Of a stretch of 24,586 bases of DNA, positions 6,876 to 14,736 are shown one piece after another (position 1 is the first letter of the stretch; the number at the start of each line of letters is the position of its first letter). A program made the translations under genes and the position numbers. The DNA is taken from NCBI GenBank assembly GCA_017383665.1, contig JAFNWA010000220.1, forward strand, positions 1-24,586, given 5' to 3'. Under the pieces are notes generated by a model. It did no database searches, was not told the origin of the DNA, and saw nothing but the letters and a program-made list of their open reading frames with translations. This stretch comes from Bacteroidaceae bacterium. GTDB taxonomy: Bacteria; Bacteroidota; Bacteroidia; Bacteroidales; Bacteroidaceae.

Positions 6876-7364
6876 TTATCGATGTTTGAACTGCGCTATC
6901 ATCTGTAGCGCAGTAACGGCGCATTCATCGCCTTTGTTGCCAAGGCGGCCACCGCTGCGCTCCTGCGCCTGGAGAAGATTATTTGTCGTAATAAGACCAA
7001 AAATAACAGGAGTGTCATACTCTACATTCAGTTTTGAGAGTCCGGCTGTGACGCCCTCACAAATGTAGTCGAAGTGAGGAGTGTCGCCCCTGATAACGCA
7101 ACCAATGGCAATGACAGCATCATATTTGCCACTCTTGACCATTTGTGATGCGCCGAAGATTAGCTCGAAACTGCCCGGCACGCTTGCCAATTCGATGTTG
7201 CTCTCCTCAACGCCATTGTCAATAAGTGTCTTTACTGCGCCGTCACGCAGGGCGTATGTTATCTCATCGTTCCATTCGGCATATACAATGCCTATCTTGC
7301 GCCCCTTGCCGTTTGCCACTTTTGTAGGGTCATATGATGAAAGATTCTTAAGTTCTGTTGCCAT
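6876..7364 (-). CDS. ribH: 6,7-dimethyl-8-ribityllumazine synthase
   Basis: Penultimate enzyme of riboflavin synthesis: it condenses 5-amino-6-ribitylaminouracil with 3,4-dihydroxy-2-butanone 4-phosphate and forms an icosahedral or pentameric shell. At 162 aa it shows the conserved AEWN (29-32), VPGSFEL (62-68), and GCVIRGDTPHFDYI (88-101) with the catalytic His at H97, plus TNNLLQAQERSGG at 127-139. It follows the TPR gene on the minus strand, separated by a good intrinsic terminator, so it may have its own promoter or rely on read-through. No other rib genes are in the window. Confidence 0.96.
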   Translation of the reverse strand: MATELKNLSSYDPTKVANGKGRKIGIVYAEWNDEITYALRDGAVKTLIDNGVEESNIELASVPGSFELIFGASQMVKSGKYDAVIAIGCVIRGDTPHFDYICEGVTAGLSKLNVEYDTPVIFGLITTNNLLQAQERSGGRLGNKGDECAVTALQMIAQFKHR

Positions 7365-7387
7365 ATACCTTTATTTATTCTGTATTA

Positions 7388-7415
7388 AAAAAGGCTGTCC
7401 TGCGACAGCCTTTTT
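7388..7415 (-). terminator. Intrinsic terminator between the TPR gene and ribH
   Basis: AAAAAGGCTGTC (7388-7399) pairs with GACAGCCTTTTT (7404-7415) around the loop CTGC. On the minus strand the stem is followed by a T-run (TTTTTT then AAT). It lies 15 bp after the TPR gene stop and is the clearest classical terminator in the window. Confidence 0.85.
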
Positions 7416-7430
7416 GTCTGTTTTAAACAA

Positions 7431-8081
7431 TTACTTCGCTATATTGAGCTTGATCTTGGCCTCGTTTGCTACTGGTGAATGAGGGTACTCATTCTTTATC
7501 CTATTGTAAAGCTTCGTAGCTTCCTCTTTGTTACCTTGTGATTCGTACATTGCAGCTGCGTCTCTCCAGCAAACAGGAGTGACAGCAATGTTGTTTGCAA
7601 GTTCGGCAGCCTCAAGAATTACGCGTATTGCATTGTCATAATCTCCAATCTGAGAATAACAGTTTCCCAAGGTATGCTTTGCTGTTGGAGCCATGAGATT
7701 GTCACAGCCACTGTACTTGCTCAAGTGGGAAATGGCCTCGTCATAGTTGGATTGCTGTGCATAGATCATGCCGGCATAGTAGTGTGCCTTGTTGGCTGCG
7801 CTACTGCCATCGTATGTATCGATAATCTCAATAAACCCGTCAAGTGCGGTCTGTAAAGGCATACTCTGCCATGTAGCCTCTATGCTTGCAATAGCCAAGT
7901 CTGCTTCATTATTGCTTGGCGCCTCTGTTGTCTTTTTGCTGAAAGCGTTGAAACCGGCGATTGCAATGATTGCTAAAATACCGGCAATGAATGCTACTTT
8001 GTGTTTGAGTACAAATGCCTCAGCTTTTCCAAGTGCCTGATCTGGTGCGATAGGCTCATCTTTTTTTGTCTTTTTGCTCAT
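7431..8081 (-). CDS. Membrane-anchored tetratricopeptide repeat protein
   Basis: This 216-aa protein starts at ATG 8081 (MSKKTKKDEP). It has a cytoplasmic lysine-rich N-terminus, one membrane helix at about 29-46 (VAFIAGILAIIAIAGF) and a C-terminal region of TPR-like helices: AHYYAGMIYAQQSNYDEAISHLSKY, then HTLGNCYSQIGDYDNAIRVILEAA, then DAAAMYESQGNKEEATKLYNRI. The architecture resembles YfgM-like ancillary proteins that act as scaffolds at the inner membrane. The frame stays open to 8231, but the extra 50 residues lie upstream of the predicted promoter and are not expected to be translated. It is divergent from recF. Its partner proteins cannot be read from the sequence. Confidence 0.85.
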   Translation of the reverse strand: MSKKTKKDEPIAPDQALGKAEAFVLKHKVAFIAGILAIIAIAGFNAFSKKTTEAPSNNEADLAIASIEATWQSMPLQTALDGFIEIIDTYDGSSAANKAHYYAGMIYAQQSNYDEAISHLSKYSGCDNLMAPTAKHTLGNCYSQIGDYDNAIRVILEAAELANNIAVTPVCWRDAAAMYESQGNKEEATKLYNRIKNEYPHSPVANEAKIKLNIAK

Positions 8082-8121
8082 AGTTGTATTGTGTTTTCTA
8101 TTACTTGCTGATTGTGTGTTA

Positions 8122-8129
8122 CAAAAGTA
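8122..8129 (-). promoter_or_regulatory. -7 element of the TPR gene
   Basis: On the minus strand TACTTTTG matches TAnnTTTG and lies 40 bp upstream of the ATG at 8081. The -33 region is a T-run without a clear TTG. It supports the downstream start at 8081 over the longer open frame. Confidence 0.5.
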
Positions 8130-8341
8130 ATCAAATTCTTTTTTGATGAAAAAAATATATCGTTTTTTTTGTTGCAAATGAGTTGTCATAATGTTTTGTG
8201 TCTTTGCTTTGCCAATCCGGAATTCCGGCAAGTCGTAATACTCCGAAACAGATGGGGGATAATCTTTGTTATATACAGAACTAAATTTGCGATGTCTCTG
8301 TAAAAAAACGGAGCAAACTTTATATTTCGCTCGTTTGTGTG

Positions 8342-8349
8342 TATATTTG
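8342..8349 (+). promoter_or_regulatory. -7 element of recF
   Basis: TATATTTG is a full match to TAnnTTTG and lies 20 bp upstream of ATG 8370. No clear -33 TTG is present at the usual distance. Because it falls downstream of the alternative GTG at 8337, it favours the ATG as the real start of recF. Confidence 0.5.
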
Positions 8350-8369
8350 CAACATATTATGCACTCATA

Positions 8370-9482
8370 ATGATACTAAACGGCGTATCTTTACTCAATT
8401 ATAAGAATCTGCAGGAGGTGAACATCTCGTTCTCCCCCAAGATAAACTGTTTCATTGGCAGCAATGGAATGGGAAAGACCAATCTGCTCGATGCGGTTTA
8501 TTATCTCTCTTTCTGCAAGAGTGCCGTTACGGCTTCCGATTCTTCCAATATTATGCACGACGCTCCTTTCTTTATGTTGCAGGGCTGTTACCAAAGCGAT
8601 AGCGGCATTGCCAGTGAGGTGTCGTGTGGCTTGAAGCGTGGCGAGAAGAAGCAGTTCCGCAGGGACGGCAAGCTGTATGAGCGTCTATCGGATCACATTG
8701 GTTCTGTCCCACTTGTCATGGTGTCGCCTGCGGATAGTGAACTGATTGCCGGTGGCAGCGAGGAGAGACGCCGTTTCATGGATGTGGTAATATCGCAGTA
8801 TGACAAGGAGTACCTTGGTGCGTTGATACGCTACAACCGTGCGTTGCAGCAGCGTAATGCATTGCTGCGTGGTGAGCGTGAGCCCGATAGCGAGATGATG
8901 CAGCTCATTGAGGAGATGATGGTTGACGAGGCAATGGTAATTAACCGGGGACGCAAGGCGTTTATTGATGAACTTGTCCCTGTTTTTGAAAGGTTCCATA
9001 GCACGATTGCGTGTGGTGGCGAAGTGGTTTCATTGAAGTACCGCTCGCACATGAATGACGGCGATTTGCTTGAGCAGTTGCGCTTGTCGCGTGCCGATGA
9101 CTACCGCCTTGGACATACTTCAAAGGGTGTGCATCGCGATGAACTGACAATGCTGTTGGGCGGTTATCCGCTGAGGCGTGAGGGATCGCAGGGGCAGAAC
9201 AAGACATTCCTTGTGTCGTTGAAGTTGGCGCAGTATGACTTCCTGCGTTCAAAGGGTGGTGAAATGCCATTGCTGTTGCTCGATGATATATTTGACAAAC
9301 TCGACAGCCGACGCGTGGAGCAGATCATTGCACTTGTGGCAGGTGAGGGCTTCGGGCAGATATTTATTACCGATGTCAATCGCGAACATATTGACTGCAT
9401 TCTTGAGAGGGTGAGTGGTGACTATCGTCTGTTTGAGGTACAGGGCGGCCATGTGGAGTTGCTTAAATCGCGTGAAGTATGA
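8370..9482 (+). CDS. recF: DNA replication and repair protein RecF
   Basis: RecF is an SMC/ABC-like ATPase that with RecO and RecR loads RecA at gapped DNA. From ATG 8370 it is 370 aa, normal for the family. It begins MILNGVSLLNYKNLQEVNI. Walker A GSNGMGKT is at 30-37, VSPADSELI at 118-126, the ABC signature region EGSQGQNKT at 271-279 and Walker B LLLLDDIFDKLD at 301-312, followed by the D-loop FITDVN at 332-337. The frame is open to a GTG at 8337, rejected because it precedes the -7 element. The stop overlaps the next start as ATGA, so the DUF721 gene is translationally coupled. Confidence 0.96.
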   Translation: MILNGVSLLNYKNLQEVNISFSPKINCFIGSNGMGKTNLLDAVYYLSFCKSAVTASDSSNIMHDAPFFMLQGCYQSDSGIASEVSCGLKRGEKKQFRRDGKLYERLSDHIGSVPLVMVSPADSELIAGGSEERRRFMDVVISQYDKEYLGALIRYNRALQQRNALLRGEREPDSEMMQLIEEMMVDEAMVINRGRKAFIDELVPVFERFHSTIACGGEVVSLKYRSHMNDGDLLEQLRLSRADDYRLGHTSKGVHRDELTMLLGGYPLRREGSQGQNKTFLVSLKLAQYDFLRSKGGEMPLLLLDDIFDKLDSRRVEQIIALVAGEGFGQIFITDVNREHIDCILERVSGDYRLFEVQGGHVELLKSREV

Positions 9483-9769
9483 AGAGGGGCTCTACAAAAT
9501 CAATAGCAGAACTTGTGAAGGTGATGTGCCGTGAGGAGGGGCTTGAGACTCCGCTCAACGAGTATCGCCTCATAAATGCGTGGCCAAAGGTGTTGGGTCA
9601 GGCCGTATGCAACTATACCCGTGATTTGAAAATATATAACCAAGTGCTTTTTGTTACCGTTACATCATCTGTATTGCGTCAGGAACTTCTCATGAACAGA
9701 CGATCGTTGGTGGCAAAACTGAACGAATATGTAAAGGCGCAGGTTATAACAGATATTGTATTTAAATGA
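9479..9769 (+). CDS. DUF721 (DciA-like) protein
   Basis: A 96-aa protein of the DUF721 family. It has a basic N-terminus with ELVKVMCREEGLETPLNEYRL, the W-PKVLG motif (AWPKVLGQAV, about 49-58), and the LFVTVTSSVLRQEL strand-helix at 57-70 positions later in the domain. DUF721 includes DciA, the helicase loader used by bacteria without DnaC or DnaI. A role in replication is therefore plausible, and coupling to recF through an ATGA overlap agrees with it. The family call rests on motif memory, and the helicase-loading role in this organism is inference. Confidence 0.8.
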   Translation: MKRGSTKSIAELVKVMCREEGLETPLNEYRLINAWPKVLGQAVCNYTRDLKIYNQVLFVTVTSSVLRQELLMNRRSLVAKLNEYVKAQVITDIVFK

Positions 9770-9847
9770 ACATAATGGCCTTTTTGCGGTTTATTAGTTT
9801 GCAGTAAAAAGGTGGATTGAGACAATAATAATTGAAAAATATATTTT

Positions 9848-11110
9848 ATGCAAAATTCAAATGTTAAAACAAAACTCATTGTATTGAGTTTCCTGCAGTT
9901 TGCTGTTTGGGGCGCTTACCTTACTTCAATGGGACGCTACCTTGGCAATGCCGGAATGGGTAGTGATATCGGCTGGTTCTATTCTGTACAGGGTATTGTG
10001 TCAATCTTTATGCCTGCTATAATTGGCATCATTGCAGACCGTTGGGTTCCGGCGCAGCGTATGTTGGCCTTCTGCCATGCTGTAGCAGCTGTATTTATGG
10101 GTATTACCGGTTTTATTGGAATGTCTAAGGGGGCAGCAGTAGGCTTTAATGACCTGTTCTGGACATATACAATCAGCGTCGCCTTCTATATGCCTACATT
10201 GGCGCTTTCAAATTCTGTTTCATATACCGTGTTGACAAAAGCCGGACTTGATACTGTAAAGGCTTTCCCGCCAATACGCGTGTTCGGAACAGTAGGTTTC
10301 ATTGTCTCTATGTGGATTGTTGACCTGACCGGTTTCCAGAATGATTATTCGCAGTTCTTTGCATCGGCTGTTTGGGGGGTACTGCTTGCAGCATATTCGC
10401 TTACATTGCCAAATTGCCCTGTAAACAAGTCGGTAGAGAAAAAGTCGCTTGCATCGGCGTTCGGTCTTGATGCTTTCAAACTGTTCAACCAAAGGAAAAT
10501 GGCAATGTTCTTCATTTTCTCAATGTTGCTTGGTGCGGCATTGCAGGTGTCGAACGGATATGCCAATATGTTCATTAGCGGCTTTGGTGGAATTGAGAAA
10601 TATGCAGGTACTTTTGCCGTGGAGCACACAAACATGCTCATTTCCCTGTCACAGATATCAGAGACTCTTTGCATTCTGCTCATTCCTTTCTTCCTCAGGA
10701 AGTTCGGCATAAAGATTGTGATGCTCATTGCAATGTTGGGATGGGTGTTCCGTTTCGGCTTTTTTGCGATGGGTGACCCTGCAATGCCAGGCGTGCTCCT
10801 GTTCGTGCTTTCAATGATTGTATATGGTGTGGCATTCGATTTCTTCAATGTGTCGGGCTCGCTTTTCGTGGATAAGGAGACTCCCGAAAACATGCGCTCA
10901 AGCGCACAGGGACTGTTCATGCTCATGACAAACGGTCTCGGAGCCTCAATTGGTGTCATTGCTGCACAGGAGGTAGTAAACCACTTTACAGCGAACCAGA
11001 CAAACTTTGCCGGTTGGACCTCGGCGTGGTACATCTTTGCCGGCTATGCTCTTGTTATAGCATTGCTGTTTGTCGTTTTGTTCAAGGATAAGAAGGAGAC
11101 TAAAGCATAA
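9848..11110 (+). CDS. Nucleoside:H+ symporter (NupG-like, MFS)
   Basis: This is a 420-aa polytopic transporter of the nucleoside-H+ symporter family in the major facilitator superfamily, predicted to import nucleosides across the inner membrane. About twelve hydrophobic helices are visible. The N-terminus (LIVLSFLQFAVWGAYLTSMGRYL) and the PPIRVFGTVGFIVSMW region are typical of NupG-like proteins. The C-terminus ends with a basic tail (FKDKKETKA). It starts at ATG 9848 in an A-rich leader. The stop is 6 bp before the next gene, a bifunctional nuclease, so the two are probably co-transcribed. Nucleoside specificity is inferred from family resemblance. Confidence 0.85.
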   Translation: MQNSNVKTKLIVLSFLQFAVWGAYLTSMGRYLGNAGMGSDIGWFYSVQGIVSIFMPAIIGIIADRWVPAQRMLAFCHAVAAVFMGITGFIGMSKGAAVGFNDLFWTYTISVAFYMPTLALSNSVSYTVLTKAGLDTVKAFPPIRVFGTVGFIVSMWIVDLTGFQNDYSQFFASAVWGVLLAAYSLTLPNCPVNKSVEKKSLASAFGLDAFKLFNQRKMAMFFIFSMLLGAALQVSNGYANMFISGFGGIEKYAGTFAVEHTNMLISLSQISETLCILLIPFFLRKFGIKIVMLIAMLGWVFRFGFFAMGDPAMPGVLLFVLSMIVYGVAFDFFNVSGSLFVDKETPENMRSSAQGLFMLMTNGLGASIGVIAAQEVVNHFTANQTNFAGWTSAWYIFAGYALVIALLFVVLFKDKKETKA

Positions 11111-11116
11111 TGCAAT

Positions 11117-11704
11117 ATGGTTGAGCTTGTTGTAACTGATATAATGTCGAAGGCTGCCGACCATCGCGCTCATGTGCTTCTGCTGAGCGAGAAGGAGGGA
11201 TTGCGTAAGATAATTGTAGCCCTAGGTTTCCTTGAGGCCCAGGCTATTGCATTTACCTTGCGCGGAATAAAGACCGACCGCCCTTTGACACACGATCTCT
11301 TTGGTGGTGTGTCCGAGGCATTCGGCATTGAGTTACAGCATGTTCTTATAGACCGTATTTGCGACGGCACTTTCTGCTCACGGCTCTGTTACAGGCAAGG
11401 CGATATAGAGCAGAGCATTGATTCGCGCACAAGCGATGCCATTGCCATTGCTTTGCGTGCCGGTGCACCGATATATATTGACGATAGTTTGCTGTCGCAG
11501 ATGTGCATACGCGATGAGCAGAACGGTGCATTTTCAATTCCCATAACTGCGGCCGATGAGGCTACACTGCGTGTCGCAATTGCCAATGCCGTGAAGGTTG
11601 AGAACTATGAACTGGCGCACAAACTGAAAGAGGAGATAGACTCCCGACACGCACAGCGCCACGACAACTTTGATAACACTGATAACGACAAACAACTTCT
11701 ATAG
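11117..11704 (+). CDS. Bifunctional nuclease family (DUF151) protein with a UVR motif
   Basis: This 195-aa protein has a DUF151/BFN domain at about 1-125: LRKIIVALGFLEAQAIAFTLRG (29-50), RPLTHDLF (55-62) and DSRTSDAIAIALR (102-114). A UVR-like helical hairpin at about 149-177 (LRVAIANAVKVENYELAHKLKEEI) resembles the UvrB C-terminal motif that contacts UvrC. Plant BFN proteins of this domain degrade RNA and DNA; activity of bacterial members is much less clear. The fusion to UVR is common in Bacteroidota as I recall. It is 6 bp after the nucleoside permease gene. The stop codon lies within a stem-loop that precedes rsmE. Confidence 0.8.
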   Translation: MVELVVTDIMSKAADHRAHVLLLSEKEGLRKIIVALGFLEAQAIAFTLRGIKTDRPLTHDLFGGVSEAFGIELQHVLIDRICDGTFCSRLCYRQGDIEQSIDSRTSDAIAIALRAGAPIYIDDSLLSQMCIRDEQNGAFSIPITAADEATLRVAIANAVKVENYELAHKLKEEIDSRHAQRHDNFDNTDNDKQLL

Positions 11705-11773
11705 AAGCTGTTTAAAATTATTATCAGCTTCTACAAGAAAATACTTTTTTAGAAATTTAAAAAGCTTCTAAAA
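11702..11773 (+). promoter_or_regulatory. Two alternative stem-loops before rsmE
   Basis: TAGAAGCTG (11702-11710) pairs with CAGCTTCTA (11725-11733). A second stem, TTTTAGAA (11747-11754) with TTCTAAAA (11766-11773), reaches the A of the rsmE ATG. The octamer AGCTTCTA occurs twice (11726-11733 and 11763-11770), so TAGAAGCT (11702-11709) can pair with either copy. This could be a weak terminator or attenuator. The structure is seen in the sequence; any regulatory role is inference. Confidence 0.4.
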
Positions 11774-12474
11774 TGGCACTTTTTTATGTACCGGATATTG
11801 CAGAGCGTTGGGAACTCTCCGAGGAGGAAGCTGCCCACGCTTTGCGTGTTCTGCGCCTTACGGTAGGTAGCGGACTTGAAATAACAGATGGCAAGGGAAA
11901 TCTGTACAGAACCACAATCGATTCCATAAGTGGCAAGCATTGCTATGTTGTGCCATGTGCACCGTTGGAGAAACCGAAGAATTGGAAGGGTGGGGTGCAC
12001 ATAGCAATTGCTCCTACGAAGAACATGGATCGCATTGAGTGGTTTGCCGAGAAAGCTACCGAAATTGGTCTCGATGCCGTGACATTTCTCAACTGCCGTT
12101 TTTCGGAGCGCAAGGTTATAAAGCCCGAGCGTGTAGAACGCATTGTGGTGTCAGCGATGAAGCAGTCGCTCAAATACTGCAAGCCTGTGGTTAGCGATAT
12201 GGTCGATTTCAAGAAATTCATTTCTCAGGAGCGTTCCGGCGCAAAATTCATAGCGCACTGCTATGATAGCGAAAGGGTCCTCTTCAAGGATGCGCTTGTC
12301 CCTTGTGAGGAGGCTACGGTGCTCATTGGTCCAGAAGGTGATTTCAGCCCCGAGGAGGTGGAACTTGCCGTAGAGGCCGGTTTTCGTCCGATAAGTCTTG
12401 GAAGTTCGCGTCTGCGTACCGAGACAGCTGCGCTTGTGGCGTGTCATACATATATATTGAAGAATGAGATATGA
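11773..12474 (+). CDS. rsmE: 16S rRNA (uracil-1498-N3)-methyltransferase
   Basis: RsmE methylates N3 of U1498 in 16S rRNA using S-adenosylmethionine; it is a SPOUT-class enzyme with a deep trefoil knot. The 233-aa product has the N-terminal PUA-like part (HALRVLRLTVGSGLEITDGKG, 22-42), the PTKNMDRIEWFAEKATEIG segment (81-99), and the knot motifs IGPEGDFS (185-192) and LGSSRLRTETA (209-219). It ends in an ATGA overlap with truA, so the two RNA-modification genes are translationally coupled. The upstream structured leader may influence its expression. Confidence 0.95.
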   Translation: MALFYVPDIAERWELSEEEAAHALRVLRLTVGSGLEITDGKGNLYRTTIDSISGKHCYVVPCAPLEKPKNWKGGVHIAIAPTKNMDRIEWFAEKATEIGLDAVTFLNCRFSERKVIKPERVERIVVSAMKQSLKYCKPVVSDMVDFKKFISQERSGAKFIAHCYDSERVLFKDALVPCEEATVLIGPEGDFSPEEVELAVEAGFRPISLGSSRLRTETAALVACHTYILKNEI

Positions 12475-13223
12475 CACAACGCCATTTCATATTCTTTTCC
12501 TATGATGGTGCAGCCTACCACGGTTGGCAGGTTCAGCCCAATGCTATAACAGTGCAGCAGGTGCTCGAGGAGGCACTGGCGACAATTCTGCGTCTCCCCG
12601 TTCCGCTAATGGGCGCAGGGCGCACTGATACAGGGGTGAATGCCGAGTGTATGGTGGCACATGCTGATTTACCCTGTGGAGTGGATGTGCAGCAACTTAT
12701 ATATAAACTTAACAGGATTTTGCCTCCTGATATTGCAGTCAGTGCCATCAGGCGTGTGCGCGATGATGCCCATGCGCGCTTCGATGCAATATCTCGTCGT
12801 TACCGTTACCGCGTGGTCACGGCAAAGTCTCCTTTTGCGCGTCGTTATGCTTTGCGTGTTATGCCGGAAATTGATTTTGAGGCGATGAACCGCGCAGCTG
12901 AACTGCTGTATGAATATACAGACTTTACCAGCTTCAGCAAACTGCATACCGATGTGAAGACCAACAACTGCAAGGTGACATATGCGGCATGGCACAATGT
13001 GGGCGCTGATGAGTGGGTCTTTGAGATTGAGGCCGACCGTTTCCTTCGCAATATGGTTCGTGCCATAGTGGGGACATTACTGCTTGTGGGGCGCGGTAAG
13101 ATGACAATAGATGGTTTTCGTGATGTCATTGAGAACAAGGCGCGTGGCGAGGCCGGTGATTCGGCAATGGGTGAGGCGCTGTTTCTTGTTGATGTGAAAT
13201 ACCCCAATGATATTTATCTGTGA
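12471..13223 (+). CDS. truA: tRNA pseudouridine synthase A
   Basis: TruA converts uridines 38-40 of tRNA anticodon arms to pseudouridine. At 250 aa it shows the YDGAAYHGWQ motif (11-20), the catalytic Asp D53 in GAGRTDTGVNA, the SRRYRYRV strand, the DFTSFSK motif and the FLRNMVRAIVGTLLLVGRGK segment of the C-terminal half. The start overlaps the rsmE stop (ATGA), and its own stop overlaps the next start (TGATG), so rsmE, truA and the EamA gene form a tightly coupled run. Confidence 0.96.
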   Translation: MTQRHFIFFSYDGAAYHGWQVQPNAITVQQVLEEALATILRLPVPLMGAGRTDTGVNAECMVAHADLPCGVDVQQLIYKLNRILPPDIAVSAIRRVRDDAHARFDAISRRYRYRVVTAKSPFARRYALRVMPEIDFEAMNRAAELLYEYTDFTSFSKLHTDVKTNNCKVTYAAWHNVGADEWVFEIEADRFLRNMVRAIVGTLLLVGRGKMTIDGFRDVIENKARGEAGDSAMGEALFLVDVKYPNDIYL

Positions 13224-14119
13224 TGTGGGCGTTGCTTGCTTTTATGTCGGCAGCCTTGCTTGGTTGCTATGACTTCTTCAAGAAGGTTTCGTTGAAGGAG
13301 AACTCTGTCCTTGCGGTACTTTTTTTGAATACTCTTTTCTCTACACTCCTTTTTGCACCTTTCATTTTACTTTCGCATGTGGGTGTAATTGATTCGGGGC
13401 AACTTTATGTTCCTGCAATAGGTGTGGACACACACCTGTTGTTGCTGCTTAAAGCGGTGATTGTGCTCTCGTCATGGCTTTGTGGATACATAGGAATCAA
13501 GCATCTACCCATTACGATAGTATCACCTATACAGTCAACCCGCCCGGTGCTGGTGCTGCTTGGTGCGTTGTTCCTGTTTGGCGAGTCATTGAATGTGTAC
13601 CAATGGGTTGGAGTTCTTATAGCGATTGTTTCGGTGTTTTTGCTGAGTCGTAGCGGCAAGCTTGAGGGCATTGATTTCATGCGTAACAGATGGGTGGCCT
13701 TTATCGCTTTGGCGGCGATTTTTGGTGCAGTAAGTGCTCTCTACGACAAATATCTTATGCGCTCTATTGAGCCAATTGTGGTGCAGTCATGGTTTAATAT
13801 ATATCAATGCGTTCTCATGGGTTTGATAATCCTGGTGATGAATGTTTTGAATCCGGCACAAAGGCAGCGGAAATTTATTTGGAGATGGTCAATACCCTTG
13901 ATTTCGCTTTTTCTTGGTATGGCCGATTTCTGTTACTTTACATCCTTGGCGCAGGAGGGTGCTCTCATTGCGGTTGTCTCCATGATAAGGCGTGGTAGTG
14001 TGGTGGTTTCATTTATCTTTGGAGCAGTGCTGCTAAATGAAAAGAATCTTAAACGCAAGGCTTTTGATGTTTTATTGATACTTGTTGGATTATTTTTTCT
14101 ATATTTGGGGTCGAAATGA
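13223..14119 (+). CDS. EamA-family (DMT) transporter
   Basis: A 298-aa inner-membrane protein of the drug/metabolite transporter superfamily, with about ten hydrophobic helices arranged as two EamA repeats. The first repeat includes IKHLPITIVSPIQSTRPVLVLLGALFLFGE, the second SLAQEGALIAVVSMIRRGSVVVSFIFGAVLLNE; both show the typical helix ending in a Gly-Glu or Asn-Glu pair. The substrate cannot be read from the sequence. The ATG at 13223 shares its A with the truA stop; a GTG one codon upstream (13220) is an alternative. The stop overlaps the start of the next gene (14116). Confidence 0.85.
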   Translation: MWALLAFMSAALLGCYDFFKKVSLKENSVLAVLFLNTLFSTLLFAPFILLSHVGVIDSGQLYVPAIGVDTHLLLLLKAVIVLSSWLCGYIGIKHLPITIVSPIQSTRPVLVLLGALFLFGESLNVYQWVGVLIAIVSVFLLSRSGKLEGIDFMRNRWVAFIALAAIFGAVSALYDKYLMRSIEPIVVQSWFNIYQCVLMGLIILVMNVLNPAQRQRKFIWRWSIPLISLFLGMADFCYFTSLAQEGALIAVVSMIRRGSVVVSFIFGAVLLNEKNLKRKAFDVLLILVGLFFLYLGSK

Positions 14120-14736
14120 GGAAGTTTCTGTTTGTTATAATATTCTTGTTGGGCAGTGCGGCGTTAAAGCTTTCTGCTCAGGACATGCGTTCAATATTCT
14201 TGAATGCCCCCGATGATATATTCCCTTTGTTGACAAAGAACTGTCGTGCTGATTTGGTGGATTTTATCGATGCAGGAATGAAAGCAAATGTGGTGAATGA
14301 TTTTGATGGAACAAGTGTTCTCGAAAGTATCGATGATGACTATATGCTACTTGCGACTACAGCGTCATCGACAATGCAGCTTAAACTATTGCCCTTCAAA
14401 AATGATACTATCATTTGCATGGTAAAGAGTGTCAAAGCCGAGGCTGTTGACAGTCGTATTTTCTTCTATGATTTGAATTGGACTTTGCTCGACGGCTCCG
14501 GAATGTTCATACAACCTGAGATAGAAGACTTCTTCAAACCGGATGTTGCAACCGAAAAGATTGCTGACATCTGTGACATGTATCTGGTATCGCTAATGCT
14601 TGATAGAGATGACAATTCGCTCGTTGCGGAGTACACCATGCCGGCATATATGAGCGCAGAAGATGCAGAAAAGGTTACTCCTGTGCTGCGTAAATTGGTA
14701 TATAACTGGGACGGAGAGTCTTTTGTTATTGAGTGA
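14116..14736 (+). CDS. Exported DUF3256-like protein, function unknown
   Basis: A 206-aa protein with a signal peptide (1-22, ending KLSAQ) and a mature domain with the features MRSIFLNAPDDIFPLLTKNCRADLVDF and, later, FIQPEIEDFF and TMPAYMSAEDAEKVTP. I assign it to DUF3256, a Bacteroidales-restricted family, from memory of its pattern. It is presumably periplasmic. It overlaps the EamA gene by 4 bp (ATGA) and is therefore the last gene of the rsmE run. Its last 11 bp overlap the convergent CapA-like gene tail-to-tail. No function is known. Confidence 0.75.
   Translation: MRKFLFVIIFLLGSAALKLSAQDMRSIFLNAPDDIFPLLTKNCRADLVDFIDAGMKANVVNDFDGTSVLESIDDDYMLLATTASSTMQLKLLPFKNDTIICMVKSVKAEAVDSRIFFYDLNWTLLDGSGMFIQPEIEDFFKPDVATEKIADICDMYLVSLMLDRDDNSLVAEYTMPAYMSAEDAEKVTPVLRKLVYNWDGESFVIE

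Noticed and set aside
9779..9812. CCTTTTT...AAAAAGG inverted repeat after the DUF721 gene
   Set aside because: AT-rich stem with a long loop and no T-tract; too weak to call a terminator.
10345..11034. 229-aa ORF antisense to the nucleoside permease
   Set aside because: The sense frame encodes a full-length MFS protein; the antisense frame has the usual shadow composition and no recognisable motif.
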